A program made the translations under genes and the position numbers. From an uncultured Panacagrimonas sp. (GTDB lineage Bacteria; Pseudomonadota; Gammaproteobacteria; Nevskiales; Nevskiaceae), in assembly GCA_946481265.1 (NCBI GenBank), contig CAMLNE010000031.1:1-19905 (forward strand): a stretch of DNA of 19,905 nt, in the 5' to 3' direction. Each line of letters begins with the position of its first letter. Position 1 is the stretch's first letter. Of the stretch, positions 14,639-19,905 are shown in pieces. The notes beneath the pieces were generated by a model, which was given only the letters and a program-made list of their open reading frames with translations, made no database searches and was not told where the DNA came from.

Positions 14639-15538
14639 CTACTGCGTGTGCTGCTGCACGAACGCGCCGATCTCGTCGAGCGCCTGGACACCCTCGTCCA
14701 GCCGCGCGCAGAACACCTGGAACACGTGGATCTGGCCCTCCCACTCGTGCAGCTTCACGCTGACACCGGCCTTCTTCGCCCGATCGGCGATGCGCCGCGC
14801 GTCGTCGAGCAGGGTCTCGCGCGAGCCGACGTGGATCAGCAGCGGCGGCAGCCCGCTCAGGTCCCCGTGCAGCGCGGCGATCAGCGGGTCGCGCAGGCTC
14901 TTGCCGGCCGGCATCACCAGGCTCACCAGGTTCTCCAGCAGCGGCTTCTTGACGATCGGATCCTCGGCATCCTTGCTCGTCATCGAGTCGCCGAGCCCCT
15001 CGAGATCCACCCACGGCGAGATCGGCGCGGCGCAGGCCGGCATCGGCAGCTTGTTCTGCTTGATCGACAGCAGGGTCGACACGCACAGGCCGCCACCGGC
15101 CGAGTCGCCGGAGATGGCGATGCGCGCCGGCTTGTAGCCCTGCGCGAGCAGCCAGCGGTAGGCGGCGGTGGCGTCCTCGACCGCGGCCGGGAACGGGTGT
15201 TCCGGTGCCAGCCGGTAGTCGACGAACAGCACGCGCGACTTCGACGACTTGGAGATCTGCGCCGCCATCGCGCCGTGCGAGACCGGCCCGCCGAAGACAT
15301 AGCCGCCGCCGTGCAGGTAGAGCACCACCCGGTCCTTGGCCGCTCCCGGTGCGTCGAACCAGACGGCGCGTGCGCCGCCGGCGTCGACCGCCTCCTCCTT
15401 GGCCCCGACCGGCGACGGGTGCGAACTCGACAGCGCATCCCAGTCCGCGCGCATCTTGTCCAGCGTGGTCTCGGCGTTCCATCCGCCGAAGCAGGCCTCC
15501 ACATCCTTGATGACGGCATCGAGTTGCTGTTGCGACAT
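14639..15538 (-). CDS. Alpha/beta hydrolase, HSL-family esterase
   Basis: A 299-residue esterase/lipase of the hormone-sensitive-lipase (type IV) family. ATG 15538 is chosen because a strong ribosome site (agaggagaac) precedes it; the frame is open further upstream but lacks such a site. The oxyanion-hole motif HGGGYVFG (76-83), nucleophile elbow GDSAGGG (S146), acid in ETLLDDARR (D245 or D246) and base in GQIHVFQ (H271) are all in place. RLAPEHPFPAAVEDA (109-123) is the conserved helix region. No signal peptide, so it is cytoplasmic. It probably cleaves short-chain or medium-size carboxylic esters and may feed the acyl-CoA genes upstream. The 108-base spacer before it holds a small cccgga/tccggg stem at 15578-15594. 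Confidence 0.92.
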   Translation of the reverse strand: MSQQQLDAVIKDVEACFGGWNAETTLDKMRADWDALSSSHPSPVGAKEEAVDAGGARAVWFDAPGAAKDRVVLYLHGGGYVFGGPVSHGAMAAQISKSSKSRVLFVDYRLAPEHPFPAAVEDATAAYRWLLAQGYKPARIAISGDSAGGGLCVSTLLSIKQNKLPMPACAAPISPWVDLEGLGDSMTSKDAEDPIVKKPLLENLVSLVMPAGKSLRDPLIAALHGDLSGLPPLLIHVGSRETLLDDARRIADRAKKAGVSVKLHEWEGQIHVFQVFCARLDEGVQALDEIGAFVQQHTQ

Positions 15539-15646
15539 GACGTTCTCCTCTCTGGTTATGGGTACCGCTGAACGCAGCCCGGATCCTGTCCGGGATCTCG
15601 TGGTCGATGTGCGCAACAGCCCGGCGATCCGACCCGGGCCGCGGGC

Positions 15647-16738
15647 CTACAGCCCCCAGGCCTTCATCTTCTCCGCCGAGGGCACCGGGGACGGTGCGCC
15701 CAGTGGGGTGCGGCTGAAGCGCGGCGCGGGCATCGGCTGGTTGACGCCCCCCAGTGTCTGGAAACTGCCGCGCGCGATGTTGTGCGGATGTGCTGCGACC
15801 TCGTCCATGGCCAGCACCGGCGACACGCAGGCGTCGGTGCCGTCGAAGCGCTGGGTCCAGAACGCGCGGTCGTGTTCGCGGAAGATCGCCTCGATCTCGC
15901 GATGGACCTCCTCGTCCTGGTCGCCGCGCGAGCAGATCGTGTCGTACTGCTCGCCCACGCCGATGCCCTCGAGGAACTTGCGGCGGAACTGCGGCTCGAT
16001 GGCGCCGACCGCCATCCACTGGCCGTCGGCGGTCTCGTAGCAGCGGTAGTACCAGGCGCTGCCGTCAAGGAAGTTGCCGGCACGCTGCGCCGGCCACACG
16101 CCGGCGGCACGCAGGCCGTAGATCATGCCCATCAGCACGCCGGCGCCCTCGACCATGGCCATGTCGATGACCTGGCCCTTGCCCGAACTGCGCGCCTCGA
16201 GCACCGCGCTGACGATGCCCAGCGCCAGCATCATGCCGCCGCCGCCGAAGTCGCCGACCAGGTTCAGCGGCGGGACCGGCCCGGAGAATTTGGTGCCCAT
16301 CGAGTGCAGCGCGCCCGACAGCGCGATGTAGTTGATGTCGTGACCCGCCGTGTTCGCCAACGGGCCGTCCTGGCCCCAGCCGGTCATGCGGCCGTAGACC
16401 AGCTTCGGATTGGCCGCCAGGCAGGGTTCCGGGCCCAGGCCCAGGCGTTCCATGACGCCGGGGCGGAAGCCCTCGATCAGGACGTCGGCCTGTCCGGCCA
16501 GCTGCAGCAGTGTGGCGCGGCCGGCCTCGGTCTTGAGATCTGCCCCGACCCGGCCCGCGCGGCTGCGGACCAGCACCGGCACCGAGGAATTGGGGTCGGC
16601 CTTGCCGGGGCGTCCGATGGTCAGCACGTTGGCGCCGAGATCGGCCAGCAGCATCGCGCAGAAGGGGCCGGGGCCGATGCTCTCGACTTCCAACACCTTG
16701 ATGCCGGCCAGGGGACCGTTCGCTTGGGAGTTGTTCAT
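15647..16738 (-). CDS. CaiB/BaiF CoA-transferase family; alpha-methylacyl-CoA racemase-like
   Basis: A 363-residue class III CoA-transferase-family protein. ATG 16738 follows a gaggaaa ribosome site; the in-frame ATG 33 bases upstream lacks one. N-terminal [27 protein letters not shown], followed by [18 protein letters not shown] and [12 protein letters not shown], are typical of the AMACR branch. The two racemase catalytic residues can be placed: H133 in [13 protein letters not shown] and D163 in [10 protein letters not shown], matching His126/Asp156 of the mycobacterial enzyme. It therefore more likely epimerises 2-methylacyl-CoA thioesters than transfers CoA. Its length fits the racemases. 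With the acyl-CoA dehydrogenase it may process branched-chain or isoprenoid-derived acyl-CoAs. A CoA-transferase role cannot be excluded. Confidence 0.88.
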   Translation of the reverse strand: MNNSQANGPLAGIKVLEVESIGPGPFCAMLLADLGANVLTIGRPGKADPNSSVPVLVRSRAGRVGADLKTEAGRATLLQLAGQADVLIEGFRPGVMERLGLGPEPCLAANPKLVYGRMTGWGQDGPLANTAGHDINYIALSGALHSMGTKFSGPVPPLNLVGDFGGGGMMLALGIVSAVLEARSSGKGQVIDMAMVEGAGVLMGMIYGLRAAGVWPAQRAGNFLDGSAWYYRCYETADGQWMAVGAIEPQFRRKFLEGIGVGEQYDTICSRGDQDEEVHREIEAIFREHDRAFWTQRFDGTDACVSPVLAMDEVAAHPHNIARGSFQTLGGVNQPMPAPRFSRTPLGAPSPVPSAEKMKAWGL

Positions 16739-16769
16739 GAAGCTTTCCTCGATCAGAAGATGTTCAGGC

Positions 16770-16920
16770 AACGGCTAACGCAGCGGCGCAGGGGAAAGCG
16801 CAAAGGTCGCAAAGAGACAAAAGAAGCGATCCGAATGCGCGCATTCCGGGTTCACCGGGCGGCCAGGGGATCTTGCTTCGCGTCCTTTCTTTTCCCTTTG
16901 CGCCCTTGCGTTGGCCGTTT
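16770..16920. repeat. Imperfect inverted repeat, copy 2 (CGCAAAGG-type)
   Basis: This spacer between the acyl-CoA dehydrogenase and racemase genes is a second member of the repeat at 649-771. The left arm (about 16770-16832) contains aacgcagcggcgcagggg and cgcaaaggtcgcaaagag. The right arm (about 16868-16920) contains gcgtcctttcttttccc and tttgcgcccttgcgttgg. The outer 29 bases of the arms pair with few mismatches. The right arms of the two copies share gcgtcctt, tttt-ccc/acc, tttgcg and ccttgcg in order. Copy 2 lacks the octamer expansion. The loop (16833-16867) is not conserved with copy 1. Confidence 0.72.
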
Positions 16921-16929
16921 GATTTGAAA

Positions 16930-18096
16930 TCACGCGCGACCGCCGGAAACGAGCTTGCGCGCGATGCTCCAGCGATGCACCTCGCTCGGGCCGTCGTAGA
17001 TCCGGAATGCGCGGATGTCCTTGAAGATGCGCATCACGATGGTCTCGCCGGTGACGCCCTGGCCGCCGAGCACCTGCACGCAGCGATCGACCACCCGCCA
17101 TACGGCCTCGGATACCATCACCTTGGTCATGCTCGATTCGAGATTGCCCTTGGAGCCCTGGTCGAGGACCCAGGCGGTGTGCCAGATGTTCAGGCGCGCG
17201 CTGTGCAGGTCCATCTCGTTGTCGGCCAGCTGGAAGCCCACGCCCTCGTGCTCTCCCAGCGGCTTGCCGAAGGCCAGGCGGCGGCGCGCGTAGGCCGTCG
17301 CGACATCGTGCGCGCGGCGCGCCTGGCCGAGCCAGCGCATGCAGTGGGTCAGGCGCGCCGGCGCCAGGCGCACCTGTGCATAGCGAAAGCCGCGCCCGAT
17401 CTCGCCGAGCACATCCTGCGCCGGCACGTAGAGGTTTTCGAAGTGCAGCACGCCGTGACCACCGACGAAGCAGGAGTCGAGCGAATCCATCAGTCGCTCG
17501 AGGCGGATGCCCGGCTGGTCCATGTCGGACAGGAACATCGTGGCCGAGCCGTCCTCCATCCGGGCCATGATGATCGCGAAGCTCGCGCCCTCGGCGCCCG
17601 TGATGAGCCACTTGGTGCCGCTGATGCGGTAGCCGTCGCCGTCCTTCACCGCACGCGTCTGCATCATCGTGGGATCGGAGCCGGCACCCTCGCCGGGTTC
17701 GGTCATCGCAAAGCACGAGCGGATCCGGCCCTCGACCATCGGCCGCAGCCAGCGCTCCTTCTGGGCCTCGGTGCCGACCTCTTCCATGAGATGGATGTTG
17801 CCCTCGTCCGGCGCATGGATGTTCAGCGCGACCGGCCCCAGCGGCGAGTAGCCGGCCTCCTCGAAGACGATGGCCTTGGCGCGGTGATCCAGCGCCAGGC
17901 AGCCGTAGTGGGCCGAGGCGTGCGGCGTCAGCAGGCCGGCACCGCGGGCGCGGGCGACCAGTTCGTCGCGCAACGACTCCTCCGGCCCGTGCGGGTGCTG
18001 GCGCGGATCGTTCTCCAGCGGGATGACCTGCTCGGCGATGAACTGGCGGGTGCGCTGCTGCAGGTCGAGCAGTTCGGGGGACAGGCTGAAGTCCAT
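16930..18096 (-). CDS. Acyl-CoA dehydrogenase (ACAD10/11-like)
   Basis: A 388-residue FAD enzyme that introduces the alpha-beta double bond in acyl-CoA, passing electrons to ETF. The three-part fold is complete: an N-terminal helical domain (1-125), a beta domain with CFAMTEPGEGAGSDP (128-142) and GTKWLITGAEG, and a C-terminal helical domain with RRRLAFGKPLGEHEGVGFQLAD and QVLGGQGVTGE. Near the end IYDGPSEVHR replaces the usual YEGTxxIxR, so the catalytic-base position is Asp368 rather than Glu, as in the ACAD10/11-like branch. Substrate chain type cannot be read. It is separated from the racemase gene by 191 bases containing a repeat, so co-transcription is uncertain. The start is ATG 18096, with no strong ribosome site. 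Confidence 0.92.
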   Translation of the reverse strand: MDFSLSPELLDLQQRTRQFIAEQVIPLENDPRQHPHGPEESLRDELVARARGAGLLTPHASAHYGCLALDHRAKAIVFEEAGYSPLGPVALNIHAPDEGNIHLMEEVGTEAQKERWLRPMVEGRIRSCFAMTEPGEGAGSDPTMMQTRAVKDGDGYRISGTKWLITGAEGASFAIIMARMEDGSATMFLSDMDQPGIRLERLMDSLDSCFVGGHGVLHFENLYVPAQDVLGEIGRGFRYAQVRLAPARLTHCMRWLGQARRAHDVATAYARRRLAFGKPLGEHEGVGFQLADNEMDLHSARLNIWHTAWVLDQGSKGNLESSMTKVMVSEAVWRVVDRCVQVLGGQGVTGETIVMRIFKDIRAFRIYDGPSEVHRWSIARKLVSGGRA

Positions 18097-18129
18097 GGGG
18101 ACGGGAACGGGCGGGCAGGGGAGCGGTCG

Positions 18130-18158
18130 ATTCTATTCGCGCGCCCCGCCGCTGTCGG
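18130..18158 (-). promoter_or_regulatory. Possible sigma-70 promoter for the acyl-CoA dehydrogenase
   Basis: On the minus strand ccgaca (18158-18153) and tagaat (18135-18130) are 17 bases apart, matching four of six and five of six consensus bases. Transcription would begin near 18123, about 27 bases before the ATG. This is one of the few AT-richer spots in the spacer. The remaining spacer (18160-18250) is GC-rich with one cccgga/tccggg stem (18222-18237) and no gene. Confidence 0.4.
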
Positions 18159-18252
18159 CTGGGTCCGTGCCCCTACCCTGGCCGCGGGGCAATCCGTGGC
18201 CGGCGGCCCTGGAGCGGTCATCCCGGACGCCTCCGGGCCAGGCCGGGCGGCG

Positions 18253-18281
18253 CTTGAATTGGCTGGCGCCATCCTCATTTA
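18253..18281 (+). promoter_or_regulatory. Sigma-32 (RpoH) heat-shock promoter of hslVU
   Basis: cttgaa at 18253-18258 and cctcattta at 18273-18281, separated by 14 bases, match the RpoH consensus CTTGAA / CCCCATnTa with one mismatch in the -10 box. Transcription would start about 20 bases before the hslV ATG. hslVU is a classic RpoH-controlled operon in enterobacteria, so position and function agree. Confidence 0.65.
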
Positions 18282-18308
18282 GCCCCGACAGGTCATTCGA
18301 GAAATTCC

Positions 18309-18851
18309 ATGCAACAGTTCGACGGCACCACCATCCTCAGCGTCCGCCGCGGCAACCAGGTCTCGCTCGGCGGCGATGGCCAGGTGTCGATGGGCAACAC
18401 CCGGGTGAAGGGCAACGCGCGCAAGGTGCGCCGGCTCTACAACGACAAGGTCATGGCCGGCTTCGCCGGCGGCACCGCCGATGCGTTCACCCTGTTCGAG
18501 CGCTTCGAGGGCAAGCTCGAGAAGCATTCCGGCAACCTGGTGCGCGCCGCGGTCGAGATGGCCAAGGACTGGCGCACCGACCGCTACCTGCGGCGCCTCG
18601 AGGCGCTGCTGCTGGTGGCCGACAAGGACGCCAGCCTGATGGTTTCCGGCAACGGCGACGTGATGGAGCCCGAGCCGCATGGCGTCATGGCGATCGGTTC
18701 CGGCGGCAGCTTCGCCACCGCCGCGGCGCGGGCGCTGGTCGAGAACACCGACCTGTCGGCACGCGAGATCGTCGAGAAGGCGCTGCACGTGGCCGCGGAC
18801 ATCTGCATCTACACCAACCATTCACTGACGATCGAGCACATCGATCTGTGA
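18309..18851 (+). CDS. hslV: ATP-dependent protease subunit HslV (ClpQ)
   Basis: The 180-residue proteolytic subunit of the HslUV (ClpYQ) protease, which forms a double hexamer capped by HslU and degrades misfolded and regulatory proteins in the cytoplasm. The start [15 protein letters not shown] shows a six-residue propeptide before the N-terminal threonine nucleophile. T7, D23 (GGDGQVS) and K39 (NARKVRR) fall at mature positions 1, 17 and 33, the catalytic set of the family. [18 protein letters not shown] and [15 protein letters not shown] are also diagnostic, and the length is as expected. It is preceded by a heat-shock promoter and followed 88 bases later by hslU. Confidence 0.97.
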   Translation: MQQFDGTTILSVRRGNQVSLGGDGQVSMGNTRVKGNARKVRRLYNDKVMAGFAGGTADAFTLFERFEGKLEKHSGNLVRAAVEMAKDWRTDRYLRRLEALLLVADKDASLMVSGNGDVMEPEPHGVMAIGSGGSFATAAARALVENTDLSAREIVEKALHVAADICIYTNHSLTIEHIDL

Positions 18852-18933
18852 CGGGAGCCGGGATCCGGACAGCGCGGATCGCCATGGCGACCCGCTTCCA
18901 GCGACTCCCCATTCCCCTCTCCCGATTCCCGAG
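18851..18933. repeat. C/T-rich imperfect inverted repeat in the hslV-hslU spacer
   Basis: The 88-base spacer starts with acgggagccgggatccgg (18851-18868) and ends with runs of attcccc, ctctcccgattcccgag (about 18911-18933), roughly complementary to each other. Strings of 'attccc' and 'gattcccg' units between genes are familiar from Xanthomonadaceae chromosomes. It could form a hairpin that tunes the ratio of the two subunits. Confidence 0.45.
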
Positions 18934-18939
18934 AACGAC

Positions 18940-19905
18940 ATGAGCGAAGCCCTCAACGCCCCTTCCACCATGACGCCGCGTGAAATCGTGGCCGAGCTGG
19001 ACAAGCACATCATCGGCCAGGCCGCCGCCAAGCGGGCCGTGGCGGTCGCCCTGCGCAATCGCTGGCGGCGCCAGCAGGTCGAAGGCCAGATGCGCTCCGA
19101 GATCCACCCCAAGAACATCCTGATGATCGGGCCCACCGGCGTGGGCAAGACCGAGATCGCGCGACGCCTGGCCAAGCTGACCAATGCGCCGTTCGTGAAG
19201 GTGGAAGCCACCAAGTTCACCGAGGTGGGCTATGTCGGCAAGGACGTGGATTCGATCATCCGCGACCTCGCCGATGCGGCCGTGAAGATGACGCGCGAGC
19301 AGTTCATCGCGCGCATGCGCAACAAGGCGGAGGCCGCGGCCGAGGAGCGCGTGCTCGACGTGCTGGTGCCGCCGCCCAAGGACTTCGGCGATCCCAGCGC
19401 GACCCGCCAGAACGAGAACAATGCCGCGCGCCAGGTGTTCCGCAAGCAGCTGCGCGAGGGCAAGCTCGACGACACCGAGATCGAGGTCAAGCTCTCGCAG
19501 GTCATGCCGAACGTGCAGCTGATGGGCCCTCCCGGCATGGAGGAGATGACCCAGCAGCTGCAGGGCATGTTTGCCGGCCTGAACCAGGGCAAGACGCGCA
19601 GCAAGAAGATGAAGATCGCCGAGGCGATGAAGGAGCTCACCGACGAGGAGGCGGCCCGGCTGGTCGACGAGGAAGCGATCAAGGCCGAGGCGCTGAAGAA
19701 TGTCGAGGAGAACGGCATCGTCTTCATCGACGAGCTGGACAAGGTGTGCAAGCGCGGCGAGTTCGTCGGCGCGGACGTATCGCGCGAGGGCGTGCAGCGC
19801 GACCTGCTGCCGCTGGTCGAGGGCAGCACCATCACCACCAAGTACGGCGCGGTGAAGACCGACCACATCCTGTTCATCGCCTCGGGCGCCTTCCACATGG
19901 CCAAG
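18940..19905 (+). CDS. hslU: HslU (ClpY) ATPase, 3'-truncated
   Basis: The first 322 residues of the AAA+ unfoldase that feeds HslV; the gene runs off the window, and about 120-140 residues of the usual 440-460 are missing. ATG 18940 begins [27 protein letters not shown], a typical N-terminus. Walker A is GPTGVGKT (64-71), then [22 protein letters not shown] holds the pore loop (GYVG). The charged I-domain lies at about 110-235 ([15 protein letters not shown] inside it). Walker B is IVFIDELDK with D264-E265. [16 protein letters not shown] and [10 protein letters not shown] follow. It forms a hexamer in the cytoplasm and should be co-transcribed with hslV. Confidence 0.97.
   Translation, partial: MSEALNAPSTMTPREIVAELDKHIIGQAAAKRAVAVALRNRWRRQQVEGQMRSEIHPKNILMIGPTGVGKTEIARRLAKLTNAPFVKVEATKFTEVGYVGKDVDSIIRDLADAAVKMTREQFIARMRNKAEAAAEERVLDVLVPPPKDFGDPSATRQNENNAARQVFRKQLREGKLDDTEIEVKLSQVMPNVQLMGPPGMEEMTQQLQGMFAGLNQGKTRSKKMKIAEAMKELTDEEAARLVDEEAIKAEALKNVEENGIVFIDELDKVCKRGEFVGADVSREGVQRDLLPLVEGSTITTKYGAVKTDHILFIASGAFHMAK

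Noticed and set aside
1..19905. tRNA, rRNA, insertion sequences, integrases or prophage genes
   Set aside because: None could be recognised on either strand; base composition and gene style are even across the window, with no sign of a recent island.

Overview
The window is a high-GC, gene-dense stretch of a Gram-negative chromosome. The gene content (hslVU, a quinoprotein module with its own two-component system, lipopolysaccharide-type glycosyltransferases, a flavocytochrome c-type sulfide dehydrogenase) and the C/T-rich 'attccc' spacer repeat between hslV and hslU suggest a gammaproteobacterium, most likely Xanthomonadales or a close relative. That assignment is inference; no rRNA or other decisive marker is present. 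Nearly all of the sequence is coding and no gene-free gap exceeds about 210 bases.

Layout. (1) Positions 1-4556, plus strand: the end of a metallo-beta-lactamase-fold hydrolase of the SoxH-like 'quinoprotein relay' type, a dispersed inverted repeat, a secreted PQQ-dependent dehydrogenase, and an overlapping LuxR-type response regulator and NarX/UhpB-type histidine kinase. This looks like an exaA/exaDE-style unit: a periplasmic quinoprotein, an accessory hydrolase and its regulators. (2) Positions 4754-10230: a glycan cluster of two convergent arms. The plus-strand arm holds a sulfotransferase, a GT2 and two GT4 glycosyltransferases; the minus-strand arm holds a WaaE-like GT2 and a polytopic membrane protein. 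It probably builds lipopolysaccharide core or another surface glycan, possibly sulfated. (3) Positions 14507-10425, minus strand: six genes chained by 4-base or longer overlaps. They are a small monoheme cytochrome c, a Tat-exported FccB/SoxF-like flavoprotein, a MotA/TolQ/ExbB-family channel protein, an ExbD/TolR-like protein with an unusual large periplasmic domain, a two-helix membrane protein and a lipoprotein. The last four look like an uncharacterised proton-channel-driven envelope system, transcriptionally tied to a sulfide-oxidising flavocytochrome. (4) Positions 18096-14639, minus strand: an acyl-CoA dehydrogenase, a CaiB/AMACR-type enzyme and an HSL-family esterase, plausibly acting in acyl-CoA catabolism. 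A second copy of the inverted repeat lies between the first two. (5) Positions 18253 to the end, plus strand: a good sigma-32-like heat-shock promoter, hslV and a truncated hslU.

The most noteworthy items are the flavocytochrome plus channel operon, the altered active-site positions of the PQQ dehydrogenase, and the two related inverted repeats, one of which carries an octamer expansion in one arm.
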